Shown here in pieces: positions 1-6,852 of a stretch of DNA of 10,721 nucleotides. The notes below the pieces were generated by a model that saw nothing but the letters and a program-made list of their open reading frames with translations, was not told the origin of the DNA and searched no databases. The stretch spans positions 1 through 10,721 of the forward strand of contig NZ_JADPMR010000009.1 in the NCBI RefSeq assembly GCF_015686695.1, given 5' to 3'. A program made the position numbers and the translations under genes. The first letter of the stretch is position 1. Every line of letters begins with the position of its first letter. The DNA comes from Vibrio nitrifigilis. GTDB taxonomy: Bacteria; Pseudomonadota; Gammaproteobacteria; Enterobacterales; Vibrionaceae.

Positions 1-193
1 CCCCCGTGCCTGGTGGTCCCCACAAAATCATAGAGTGAATATGACCAGATTCTAAAGCTCGACGCAGGGTTTACCCACGCCTAAAATATGTTGCTGACCA
101 ATATATTGCTCCACCGTTTGTTGGACGCATACGTGCAGCAAGGGGACGAAAATCTTCGTCCCCTGAAAAATCTAAACTGTAGTTATTGTTCAC
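1..193 (-). CDS. rarA: Replication-associated recombination protein RarA (AAA+ ATPase), N-terminal fragment
   Basis: RarA (MgsA) is a clamp-loader-like AAA+ ATPase that acts at stalled replication forks. Only the first ~64 codons are inside the window. Read on the minus strand, they give NNYSLDFSGDEDFRPLAARM, then a segment matching VEQYIGQQHILGVGK, then ESGHIHSMILWGPPGTG. The last residues are the start of the Walker A loop, right at the window edge. I place the start at the GTG at 191-193, because a GGGGAGGT ribosome site (201-208) sits 8 bases upstream; a second in-frame GTG 6 bases earlier is too close to that site. Two compensating single-base errors are visible: an extra A near the ACAAACGG stretch and a missing base at AAACCCTG. 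The gene lies 66 bp downstream of lolA on the same strand, so the two are probably cotranscribed. Identity is secure from the conserved N-terminus; the rest lies outside the window. Confidence 0.9.
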
Positions 194-200
194 CGTCACG

Positions 201-208
201 ACCTCCCC
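201..208 (-). promoter_or_regulatory. Ribosome binding site of rarA
   Basis: Minus-strand GGGGAGGT, with GGAGG 8 bases ahead of a GTG codon at 191-193. It decides the non-ATG start, since no ATG occurs near the conserved N-terminal SLDFSGDEDFRP segment. Confidence 0.7.
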
Positions 209-259
209 TATTTCAGCTCACTGAGAGCGTCATACTGAGTGGGTGTTGAATAGGTGGGA

Positions 260-866
260 TTATTTACGTTGGTCGTCAACTTCTACGCCTTCAGGCAGTT
301 GGAATATAAATAAACCGGCCTCTGGTTTCCTACCCTTAACATCACTAAAAGTAAACAAGCGTTTTTGCCCATCCTGCTCAATCACAATTAAAGCCTTTAA
401 CGATACCTTTGGCAGTAATGTCGATTTGAAACTGGCCTTGGTTAGTATCCGCATCGGTAGGAATAAGCGTAAAGGACATCGCCTTTTTCTTGGACTCGGT
501 AAGCATCCCAGTCACTCTTACGAATTACGGGTTAATAACACAAATGGTGTCTGTTCAGTCGCTTGATCAGGATGATAAATAGTGACTTGTTCAATAAATG
601 GATTGTAATACCATAACGTTTTTACCATCAGAAACTAGCAGGTTTTCATCCGGAGTCTTAGTTTCCCAACGAAAAAGATTCGGACGAGAGATGTTCACAT
701 AGGCCATTGCCATCTACGACGACTTCTCCATCTGGGCTGATGACTTTTTGTTGAAACTTAGCACTGAACCCATCGGTCCAACGCCAAACGATCACTTAAT
801 CACATCTTTTGGTGCAGCCAAAACAGAAAAACTACAAAACGCCAATGCGGCAACCCATTTTTTCAT
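260..866 (-). CDS. lolA: Outer-membrane lipoprotein carrier protein LolA (frame interrupted by indels)
   Basis: LolA is the periplasmic chaperone that takes lipoproteins released by LolCDE across the periplasm to LolB. The start at 866 follows GGAGAG with 8-base spacing and begins with a signal peptide, MKKWVAALAFCSFSVLAA, then APKDV. Family segments follow in order in different frames: TDGFSAKFQQKVISPDGEV, NISRPNLFRWETKTPDENLL, IEQVTIYHPDQATEQTPFVL, and a C-terminal VIEQDGQKRLFTFSDVKGRK through GVEVDDQRK before TAA at 260-262. The 607-bp span matches about 201 codons, close to the normal length. Frame breaks occur near residue 24 (an in-frame TGA), near the GNGMAYV segment, at GGTAAAAACG, and near the SWDAYR region. 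LolA is essential in related bacteria, so these are probably sequence errors. Transcription likely starts from the promoter at 952-980. Confidence 0.93.
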
Positions 867-951
867 TATTTAATCTCTCCAAGATTTTTAAGCCAACTGA
901 TATTTTATGACTAACGATGACTCGTGCATTACGGGGCGAGGACCCTCATAT

Positions 952-980
952 ATAATAATTATTGCCAACGTTAGTGTCAG
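952..980 (-). promoter_or_regulatory. Predicted sigma-70 promoter for lolA
   Basis: On the minus strand, CTGACA (975-980) and TATTAT (952-957) are separated by exactly 17 bases. Each matches the -35/-10 consensus at five of six positions. Transcription would begin near 945 and leave a leader of about 79 nt before lolA. The site lies just after the stop of the upstream SEC-C gene, so lolA-rarA can be expressed independently of it. This is a consensus match only. Confidence 0.6.
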
Positions 981-1002
981 TGTCGTGTTTGAATTTTTGT
1001 TT

Positions 1003-1614
1003 TTAACGTCCACAACACTGTTTGAATTTTTTCCCGCTACCGCAAGGGCAACTGTCGTTACGCCCCACCGTTTTATACGGATTAATTTTCTGCGCCTGAG
1101 CCCCTAATAAACATTCATCGGCTGCCATAGCGACTTCCTGTACCATCACATCAAGCTGCGGTAGCAAATCACTTAATTGCGGTGGATGTTCAATCCCTGC
1201 AGCGCGCATTTGTGCTTGGGTTTGCTCTTCATCAAGCGCCAACATAAATGTGGTTAATAACGCTTGCAACATGCGCAAGGCACCATCACTGACGACAGCC
1301 TGCTGCCACTTGTCTTCAATCAGCGGCCATAAAGGCCATAAAACCCGAGGCAAGTTCACTGAGGACATCAGAATCACTTTGAATAAGCTCAAGCAACGGA
1401 TATTGATTCGCTTTAATGACTTGATATTGAGTTTGCAGATGATCATGAACTTGTTTAACAAACACCGAGTCCTGCATCAGGAAACAGCTCTGATAACCAA
1501 ACGATTTGGATCTAAAGGTTCAGTGGTAAAGTTAGCCGCTAAGACTACCCCTTCAATAAACGGCGCCGACACATCATATTCAGCCACATTCAGTTCAATA
1601 AATTGGTAACTCAT
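1003..1614 (-). CDS. YecA/UPF0149-family protein with C-terminal SEC-C zinc motif
   Basis: The protein starts MSYQFIELNVAEYDVSAP at the ATG at 1612-1614 and ends in a SEC-C motif, NDSCPCGSGKKFKQCCGR, before TAA at 1003-1005. The C-X-C-X8-C-C pattern is the zinc-binding tail shared with SecA and E. coli YecA. The N-terminal two thirds is helical and UPF0149/YgfB-like. The span is exactly 204 codons including stop, but it contains two compensating errors. A T is missing near 1501, so TTTGG reads as TTGG, and a base is added near 1336-1340, where GFMAFMA should read GFMALWPLIEDKW. As a result only the downstream part from about 1375 reads openly into the stop. The function is not established. 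In E. coli YecA the SEC-C tail has been linked to SecA/ribosome-associated roles, but I would not transfer that further. It is divergent from dusC. Confidence 0.85.
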
Positions 1615-1644
1615 ACCGCTCTCTTATCAATAGTTAAGTCGAGC

Positions 1645-1650
1645 ATTATA
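1645..1650 (-). promoter_or_regulatory. Perfect -10 hexamer upstream of the SEC-C gene
   Basis: Minus-strand TATAAT lies about 30 bases upstream of the start codon at 1614. No good -35 is present at 16-18 bases (the best is CGTGCA), so the promoter may be weak or activator-dependent. Confidence 0.45.
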
Positions 1651-1728
1651 CCCAAGTGTTTGCCAGATGCACGCATCGCCCGTGGTTGCCTATGCTTTAA
1701 CCAAACTGAAATCAACATCGACCAAGTC

Positions 1729-1757
1729 GTGACATTTGTATCACTCCACACTACAAT
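1729..1757 (+). promoter_or_regulatory. Predicted sigma-70 promoter for dusC
   Basis: GTGACA (1729-1734) and TACAAT (1752-1757) are separated by 17 bases, each matching the consensus at five of six positions. Initiation near 1764 would give a short leader of about 24 nt. No strong Shine-Dalgarno sequence precedes the dusC ATG. Confidence 0.6.
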
Positions 1758-1787
1758 CTCGCGTCCCAAATACCAAGATAGACGATT

Positions 1788-2748
1788 ATGCGTGTAATTT
1801 TAGGCCCGATGGAGGGCGTGTTAGATCATTTGATGCGAGAAATGCTGACAGAAATCAACGATTATGATTTCTGCGTAACAGAGTTCGTGCGGGTCGTTCA
1901 CCAACCACTCCCCGACCATGTGTTCTATCGCCTCTGCCCAGAGTTAAAGAACGGTTCACGTACGCAAGCTGGTGTGCCCGTTAAAGTTCAACTCCTTGGC
2001 CAAGAGCCTAAATGGATGGCAGAAAATGCCGTTCGCGCCGCAGAATTGGGCGGGCCTATGGTATTGACCTCAATTTCGGTTGCCAGCTAAAAACCGTCAA
2101 TAAAAGCCGCGGTGGCGCAGCACTCCTGCAAGAGCCTGAGGTAATTATCAAGGGGTTAAAGCTTGCCCGTGATGCGGTAGACAGCCGTATCCCAGTTTCG
2201 GCAAAATTCGTTTTGGGTTGGGAAGATCCTAACGACTGCTTTGAAATCGTTGATGCAATCGAATCAGCTGGATCAAGATGAGCTAACGATAGCATGCCCG
2301 CCACCAAAGTTGGCGGTTATATAAGCGCATGAAATTAAGTGGGAACTACATCGACGACATCCGCAAAAAAAACCGCGATGCGATTATAGCGAATGGAGAA
2401 ATTTGGTCTTACTCAAGATGGCCAAGATTGTATCGCAGCCACTGGGGTGCAAGATGTCATGGTATGTCGAGGGGCATTTAATATTCCTAACCTTGGTAAT
2501 ATGGTTGACACGTAACGAAGCTCAAATTGCCTTGGGTAGGAACGTGGTTGATTTGTTATTGCGCTATTCCCAATATGAAGTTCGCGCGGGACAAGCACAA
2601 ATACTATCCAACCGAGTTAAACAGTGGTTCACCTATTTACGCAAAGCGTATCCGGAAGCAAAAGAGCTGTTTCACGATATTCGTACGTATATGGAAGTAG
2701 AACCGATTGGGAACATATCGAGCGTTATCGCGACAGTTTAGACAATAA
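1788..2748 (+). CDS. dusC: tRNA-dihydrouridine(16) synthase DusC (frame interrupted by indels)
   Basis: This FMN- and NADPH-dependent enzyme reduces U16 in the tRNA D-loop. The N-terminus MRVILGPMEGVLDHLMREML is typical of DusC rather than DusA or DusB. Visible landmarks, in order: PVKVQLLGQEPKWMAENA, the catalytic-cysteine segment NFGC (around 2075, followed by KTVNKSRGGAALLQEPEV), SAK before LGWEDPNDCFEIVDAIESAG, DELTI with the HARTKVGGY segment split across frames (2275-2320), ANGEIWS, VMVCRGAFNIPNLGN, and NRVKQWFTYLRKAYPEAKEL through HIERYRDSL. At least six indels are needed: two extra G near 2052, C/A changes near 2085-2095, A/T changes near 2205-2215, several near 2272-2300, and others in 2340-2420 and 2590-2715. 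The stop is uncertain: TAG 2739-2741, TAA 2746-2748 or TAA 2758-2760, depending on the last indel. I use 2748, which gives about 320 codons, the usual length. Confidence 0.92.
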
Positions 2749-2762
2749 GCAGAGATATAACA

Positions 2763-2785
2763 AGAGAGCGCAAACCGCGCTCTCT
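2763..2785. terminator. Shared hairpin terminator between dusC and the ABC operon
   Basis: AGAGAGCGC (2763-2771) and GCGCTCTCT (2777-2785) form a perfect 9-bp stem with loop AAACC. On the minus strand the stem is followed by TGTTATATCTC, moderately T-rich, which suits the end of the ABC operon (stop at 2811). On the plus strand the tail is CATCATTGG, so termination of dusC would be less efficient. Its position between two convergent genes supports a bidirectional role. Confidence 0.7.
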
Positions 2786-2810
2786 CATCATTGGACGGCA
2801 ATAGAAGGTA

Positions 2811-3610
2811 CTAAGACAGTAGCAGAGCATCGTCAGTCAGCTCTTCTCCACGTACTTTAGTAAACATCTCTAACAGATCTGGGACATCATATTAGCGCGT
2901 TGCTCTCCTGCGACATCAAGCACAATATTCCCCTGATGAAGCATCACTGTACGATCACCACACGCTAACGCATCTTTCATCGAGTGTGTCACCATCATGA
3001 CCGTCAACTTAACTTCTCAACGATGCGTTTCGTCACGTCGATGATAAACGCGGCCATTCTTGGGTCCAACGCCTTGCGGTCATGTTCATCAAGTAACAGC
3101 AATTGACTATCGGCCAGTGTTGCCATCACCACAACTGACCCGCCTGCCTCTGACCACCAGACAGTAAGCCAATACTGTCACTCAAACGATTCTTCCAGCC
3201 CTAATCCTAATATACTGGATGCGCTCTTGAAAGAGCTTACGGCGATTCCCTGATAGAGAAAGCTCCAGCCACGACGTTTACCACGCAGTAGGCTAGCGCC
3301 ATATTCTTCTTCAATGGTTAACGATCCGCAGGTACCGGCAAGTGGATCTTGGAAGACTCGCGCACAGAGGCTAGCACTGTTGATCAACAGTAAGACGAGT
3401 CACGTTCTTTTTCACCAATCAACACTTTGCCCCCCACCATAGGGGTTTCACCGGTGACGGCCCCTAACAAGGTCGATTTACCCGCCCCGTTTGAACCAAT
3501 AACCGTCAAAAACTCACCTTTTGGCACTTCTAAATTCACGCCACGTAAGGCCCTATTTTCCAAGACAGTACCCGGGTTAAAGGTGACTTGAATATCTTCT
3601 AACGAATCAT
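2811..3610 (-). CDS. ABC importer ATP-binding protein (frame interrupted by indels)
   Basis: This is the nucleotide-binding subunit of the three-gene importer. Walker A is IGSNGAGKSTLLGAVTG (~3470-3515), the Q-loop region is ARVFQDPLAG, and the signature is LSGGQRQA (~3140-3165). Walker B is LLLLDEH (~3085-3105), and the switch histidine is in MMVTHSMKDALACGDR (~2950-3000). The C-terminus reads EMFTKVRGEELTDDALLLS before TAG at 2811-2813. The 800-bp span equals about 266 codons, normal for this class. I place the start at the ATG at 3608-3610, preceded by GGAGG with good spacing and overlapping the permease stop in ATGA. This needs one missing T, giving MISLEDIQVTF. The alternative is the GTG at 3617, which is in frame but overlaps the ribosome site. 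Frame breaks lie near 3605, 3385, 3280, 3180, 3150, 3005 and 2882. The D-loop reads DEHDRKALDP rather than the usual DEHTAALDP. Confidence 0.88.
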
Positions 3611-4506
3611 GCCGCACCTCCAGATACTTTTCTCGCTTGTAATTTTCCTTTCATTTTGGCATAACGAGCGCAAGTGCAACCATATGGCCGTTACTAAGTT
3701 AAGGTCCGATGCTTGTAAACCGAACAGTGCCAGAACTTAGCGCAAATGCTACAGCTAACCGATACAACACCGAACCGACAATCACCGCCTAAGATAGCTA
3801 CCCAGATTTTCTTGCCGGGAATCAAAGTTTGCCCCAAGATGACGGCAGCCAATCCCACTACAATCGTACCGACACCTGAAGTCACATCAGCAAAGCTATT
3901 GGTTTGGGCAAATAGTGCCCCAGCAAAACCAACAAAACCGTTTGATAACGCTAAACAAAAGTAGGTGTAGAAACCCACACTGGCCCCTTGAGCCGCTACC
4001 ATACGTGTATTTACGCCAGTCGCACGCATCCCAAGGCCAAAATCACTGTTTAATAACGCACGATAAACCATGCTGAGAACAGTACTAATACCCCCACCAC
4101 AATTGGCCGGACATACATAGGATCACCCCACGCTTCAAATGGCGTGAGTATGGTATCTTGTCCTAACAGTGCAATATTAGGGCGTCCCATAATACGAATA
4201 TTGATTGAGAAGGCAGCAATACTTGTCAAAATAGATGCCAATAAATTTAGAATGCCACAACGAACCGTTAAAAACGCCGTCACCCATCCTAGTGCTGCAC
4301 TGACAATGAGTCGCCATGATAGTGGCAACCCATGGATTAATGCCCGCGACAATGGCTGTTGCAGCAACAGCGGCACCCATAGGAAAGGTACCATCGACGC
4401 TTAGGTCGGGAAAATCCAACACACGGAACGTAAGGTAAACGCCAAGAGCAACCAATCCGTAAATTAATCCGAGCTCTAATGCACCAAAAAACGCAAAAGC
4501 AGACAT
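3607..4506 (-). CDS. ABC importer permease, LivH/LivM-like (BPD_transp_2) (frame interrupted by indels)
   Basis: This is the membrane subunit of the importer. The ATG at 4504-4506 follows GGGAG with 6-base spacing. The N-terminus has helix LELGLIYGLVALGVYLTFRV, then the family-typical LDFPDLSVDGTFPMGAAVAA. Further hydrophobic segments appear in other frames: GWVTAFLTVRCGILNLLASI, IVVGVLVLFSAWFI, ASVGFYTYFCLALSNGFVGF, GVGTIVVGLAAVILGQTLIP, and a final helix at about 3660-3700 (VALALVMP). The 900-bp span is exactly 300 codons. The TGA at 3607-3609 overlaps the ATPase ATG in ATGA, a sign of translational coupling. Frame breaks lie near 4315, 4255, 4080, 3785, 3715, 3690 and 3652. The family is the branched-chain-amino-acid-type permease paired with ABC_sub_bind (PF04392) binding proteins, as in TrpXYZ-like systems. 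The substrate cannot be read from the sequence. Confidence 0.87.
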
Positions 4507-4574
4507 TACTTACTCCCTTTTCTGCTTAATAAAATAACGAGGCTTGGGTCTTGTCATCACTAATGATGAGAGAC

Positions 4575-4596
4575 AATGAGCACTCCTTAGCTCATT
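4575..4596. repeat. Small inverted repeat in the substrate-binding/permease gap
   Basis: AATGAGC (4575-4581) and GCTCATT (4590-4596) form a 7-bp stem with an 8-base loop. On the minus strand the loop contains TAAGGAGT. It lies downstream of the larger hairpin at 4607-4641 and about 70 bases ahead of the permease start. It is too far away to bury that ribosome site directly. Confidence 0.4.
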
Positions 4597-4606
4597 AATA
4601 TTCAAT

Positions 4607-4641
4607 CACCAAAGCGAGGCGACCCGCCTTTCGCTTTGGTG
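4607..4641 (-). terminator. Strong intercistronic hairpin after the substrate-binding protein gene
   Basis: CACCAAAGCG (4607-4616) pairs perfectly with CGCTTTGGTG (4632-4641). Stacked inside is AGGCG/CGCCT (4617-4621/4625-4629) with a 3-base loop and a TT bulge, about 15 bp in all. It starts 8 bases beyond the substrate-binding protein stop at 4649. The minus-strand tail is ATTGAATATTAATG, without a real T tract, so partial termination or 3' end protection is more likely than full termination. Similar hairpins after periplasmic binding protein genes let the binding protein be made in excess over the permease. Confidence 0.65.
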
Positions 4642-4648
4642 TATATCA

Positions 4649-5633
4649 CTATTTAACGATGAATTGTTCTTCTAATGTCTTAGTCGCGCGATCTAATACC
4701 GGATTGTGGAATTTTAAAGCCGAGTTTGTCTGCAGCGGTTTTGTTAATCACTAAGTCAGACCCCGTTGCAACTTTCACATCAATATCACCGGCTTCTTAC
4801 CATTTAAGATATCAACGACATAATCCGCAGTTTGCAAACCGATTTGGTAATAATCAAAACCAAGGCTAGCAATCGCACCACGTTTCACGTAGGAAGTTGC
4901 CGCACCAAACACAGGGGTTTTAGCCTGATTGGCAGCCACAACCATGCCCTCAAATGCACTGGCAACGGTGTTATCAATCAAAGCATAATAATGTCGGAAT
5001 TGGCCAGCAATTGCCTGAGTCGCAGATTGAACGTCAGCACTTTCAACGCAGTGGCTTTCACAATTTTAATGTTGTTTTTTGCTGCTGCGACTTCCAAAAG
5101 TTCCATCAGACTGACTGCATTAGCTTCACCCGGATTGTATACCACTCCCACGTTTTTCACGTTGGCATTAACTCTTTAATTAACGCGATATGCTGTGCGA
5201 CTGGTGAAAGATCGGAAAGTCCGGTTACATTTTTTCCAGGGTGTTTCAGCGTTTTCACCAGCTTAGCACCAACAGGGTCGGTCACAGCGGTGAATACGAC
5301 GGGAATTGTCCGTGTCATCGCAACTAGCGGCTTGAGCGGTTGGCGTGCAATACCCACTAACACATCTGGCTTTTCACCCACAAACTCGCGGGCAATTTGC
5401 ACGGCTATCGCAGGATTCCCTTGTGCAGTTTTATAATCGAATTTGAGGTTTTTACCTTCGATATAACCTTTTTCTTTTAAACCATCGAGTAGCCCTTGGC
5501 GAGTTGCGTCTAAAGCGGGGTGTTCAACAATTTGAGAGACGGCAACCGATACTGTTTTGGCAAGAATGGTTGGGGAAGAGAGTAATGTCGCCCCTGCAAG
5601 AACTGCGGTAGCGAATAGTTGGCCTGCTTTCAT
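4649..5633 (-). CDS. ABC importer periplasmic substrate-binding protein, ABC_sub_bind (PF04392) family (frame interrupted by indels)
   Basis: This is the periplasmic solute receptor of the importer. The ATG at 5631-5633 follows AAGGAG with 5-base spacing. The N-terminus MKAGQLFATAVLAGATLLSS continues PTILA before KTVSVAVSQI, a standard signal peptide with no lipobox cysteine. Family-typical segments follow: LDGLKEKGYIEGKNLKFDYK, AREFVGEKPDVLVGIA, IPVVFTAVTDPVGAKLV, NVGVVYNPGEANAVSLMELL, NTVASAFEGMVVAANQAKTP, VFGAATSYVKRGAIASLGFD, YYQIGLQTADYVVDILNGKK. The end is EEQFIVK before TAG at 4649-4651. The 985-bp span equals about 328 codons, full length. Frame breaks lie near 5170, 5045, 4990, 4797 and 4700. 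The family includes TrpX-type proteins proposed to bind aromatic amino acids. I see no clear TrpR or TyrR operator upstream, so the ligand is left open. Confidence 0.9.
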
Positions 5634-5638
5634 CTTAA

Positions 5639-5644
5639 CTCCTT
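5639..5644 (-). promoter_or_regulatory. Ribosome binding site of the substrate-binding protein gene
   Basis: Minus-strand AAGGAG lies 5 bases upstream of the ATG at 5633. It is the strongest ribosome site in the operon, consistent with high binding-protein output. Confidence 0.7.
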
Positions 5645-5851
5645 GATTACATACCTAAACGTACACGTCAATCACATCAACAACCTTGTCAGTGATTCAC
5701 AACGAGTGTTCATGCCTTGTACGGCACATTAGGTAATAAAGCACACATATTCTTCTGAACAATTTGGCTTTAATAACGCGTATCATCGACATTACAGTAG
5801 ATAGACGCGGTTACCTCAGCCATCGTGATTAATAATAATTTTTCATACAAA

Positions 5852-5870
5852 AACTGCATTCACTGCAGTT
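5852..5870 (-). terminator. Terminator-like hairpin, minus strand
   Basis: AACTGCA (5852-5858) and TGCAGTT (5864-5870) form a perfect 7-bp stem with a 5-base loop. On the minus strand the stem runs into TTTTTG, as in an intrinsic terminator. It lies 222 bases after the yfbV stop, so it could end a long yfbV transcript or a separate short RNA. Confidence 0.5.
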
Positions 5871-6013
5871 ATGCCATTATTACCAGCATCAATAGACAAA
5901 AGGAAGCATCAAAGTATCAATATGAAAGAAAAACAGTAAGGAAAAAGATAAACGAGGGAAAAAACAATTAGGCACTTGAATAATAAGCAGTCTAGCTACC
6001 ACTCAGATCACAA

Positions 6014-6038
6014 GCACCCGAATTTAAATTTGTGGTGC
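6014..6038. repeat. Dyad-symmetric element with AATTTAAATT core
   Basis: GCACC (6014-6018) and GGTGC (6034-6038) flank the perfect palindrome AATTTAAATT (6021-6030), with spacers of two and three bases. The two-fold symmetry is nearly complete, with a half-base offset. It could be an operator or a small cruciform; no regulator is recognised. Confidence 0.35.
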
Positions 6039-6091
6039 GAAAACAGGACTATCACGCCTCCCCTGCACACAGGTTATCCAATCTCTTCAAT

Positions 6092-6544
6092 TCAAAACCA
6101 ACGTTCTAAAGAAGATTCATCTAGATGGCGAAAAGCACGGTTTAATACGGTTGCTAACTCTTTATAGCGCGGCCGTGATTTTGCAGGTTCTAAAGCAAAC
6201 CCAGATTCAGTGATTTTCTGATGAATTTCACGATACCAAGACGCTAAACTCGGTGGTAAGTGAGTGTTTGCTCGCTGTCCTAACCACCACATCCCTTGCA
6301 AAGGCATACTGAGCGCGAACAGAGCGATGATAATCGATTGAGGCATTGCTCCCGCATTGTGGAATACCATTTGCGTTAACACACTAATCGCAGCAACAGC
6401 AGGCATGACTTTGATACCGAACTTGGTCGCTTTAATAATGCGCTGTTCCGGAAAAATGAGGTTGAGCTCCTTGCGTACAGGCCAGATATCCATGTATTTC
6501 TGACCATCTTTTAAACAGTAGATGATGCCGACTCTGTTACTCAT
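6092..6544 (-). CDS. yfbV: UPF0208 inner-membrane protein YfbV
   Basis: The protein is 150 residues, the usual size, and is one of the few uninterrupted genes here. It begins MSNRVGIIYCLKDGQKYMDI and contains the conserved PEQRIIKATKFGIKVMPAVA. Two membrane segments follow (about residues 44-62 and 68-88, ending PLQGMWWLGQR). The C-terminus includes PSLASWYREIHQKITESGFA, KSRPRYKELATVLNRAFRHL and ERWF before TGA at 6092-6094. I choose the ATG at 6542-6544 because family members start here; the frame is open 10 codons further, to an ATG at 6574, but that has no ribosome site. In E. coli YfbV is a membrane protein linked to insulation of the Ter chromosomal macrodomain, and it is likewise divergent from ackA. 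The biochemical role is unknown. Confidence 0.93.
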   Translation of the reverse strand: MSNRVGIIYCLKDGQKYMDIWPVRKELNLIFPEQRIIKATKFGIKVMPAVAAISVLTQMVFHNAGAMPQSIIIALFALSMPLQGMWWLGQRANTHLPPSLASWYREIHQKITESGFALEPAKSRPRYKELATVLNRAFRHLDESSLERWF

Positions 6545-6587
6545 AAGCAGTTTCTCACTCTCTAATGCGGCCATTTCTTAAAAAATA

Positions 6588-6602
6588 GTTGAATGATTCA
6601 AC
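6588..6602. repeat. 15-bp palindrome GTTGAATGATTCAAC
   Basis: Two perfect 7-base arms, GTTGAAT and ATTCAAC, flank a single central base. It lies 44 bases upstream of the yfbV start and about 290 bases upstream of ackA. Size and symmetry suit an operator for a dimeric regulator. Confidence 0.5.
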
Positions 6603-6611
6603 AAATGACGC

Positions 6612-6648
6612 AAAAATTTGACTAAAGCTAATATTGATTCAAATTTTT
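6612..6648. repeat. AT-rich inverted repeat AAAAATTTGA / TCAAATTTTT
   Basis: A perfect 10-base inverted repeat (6612-6621 and 6639-6648) surrounds a 17-base spacer and is followed by more T on the plus strand. The pairing is nearly all A-T, so a protein site or curved/UP-like DNA is more likely than a terminator. Confidence 0.4.
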
Positions 6649-6828
6649 TTTGTTATATTAGCCCATTGTCGCTATCCTTTGCGGACTTTTTTCGCTTCAT
6701 TGTTGCTCGATATACTAAGTATGGCAACTAAGAAGCAAATTAGCACGGAATGCTAAGACGATTTTTTGACTTTATCACGTCTTTTACAGATGGATTTTAT
6801 TTTTTTATTGACCAAGATTAGTACGTAT

Positions 6829-6852
6829 CCCAAGGATTGCACTACTCTTGGG
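6829..6852 (+). promoter_or_regulatory. Possible ackA leader hairpin
   Basis: CCCAAG (6829-6834) pairs with CTTGGG (6847-6852) around a 12-base loop, followed by AAAATTTTT, 38 bases upstream of the ackA ATG. The GGG of the right arm can instead pair with the CCC at 6863-6865 across AAAATTTTTA, so two exclusive folds are possible. The structure is weak and function is unproven. Confidence 0.3.

Larger units (their letters stand above)
5645..6091. other. 447-bp gap between yfbV and the ABC operon; no convincing gene
   Basis: No open frame here has a recognisable protein or good ribosome site. The gap must contain the promoter of the ABC operon (minus strand), but I find no -35/-10 pair better than three to four matches each. 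It is AT-rich, with a purine-rich plus strand at about 5895-5970. It holds a terminator-like hairpin (5852-5870) and a dyad-symmetric element (6014-6038), listed separately. A small RNA or a long 3' untranslated region of yfbV is possible but not shown. Confidence 0.5.

Noticed and set aside
243..566. Plus-strand open frame of 107 codons
   Set aside because: Antisense to lolA, whose conserved protein segments fill the same bases; no ribosome site or recognisable product.
1250..1609. Plus-strand open frame of 119 codons
   Set aside because: Shadow of the minus-strand SEC-C gene, which is recognisable along its whole length.
3611..3617. GTG at 3617 as the ATPase start
   Set aside because: It overlaps the GGAGG ribosome site; the ATG at 3610 has correct spacing and the ATGA overlap with the permease stop, if one missing T is accepted.
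4832..5436. Overlapping plus-strand open frames of 115 and 160 codons
   Set aside because: Antisense to the substrate-binding protein gene, which has clear family segments; the translations are serine- and cysteine-rich noise.
260..5633. Gene decay as in a reduced-genome symbiont
   Set aside because: Protein sequence on each side of every break is well conserved, indels often compensate and favour short homopolymers, and essential lolA is affected.
6545..6574. Ten-codon N-terminal extension of YfbV starting at 6574
   Set aside because: Family members begin at the internal MSN start; the upstream ATG has no ribosome site.
6655..6660. TATATT at 6654-6659 as an ackA -10 with TTGATT at 6634-6639 as -35
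   Set aside because: The spacer is only 14 bases, too short for a standard sigma-70 promoter.
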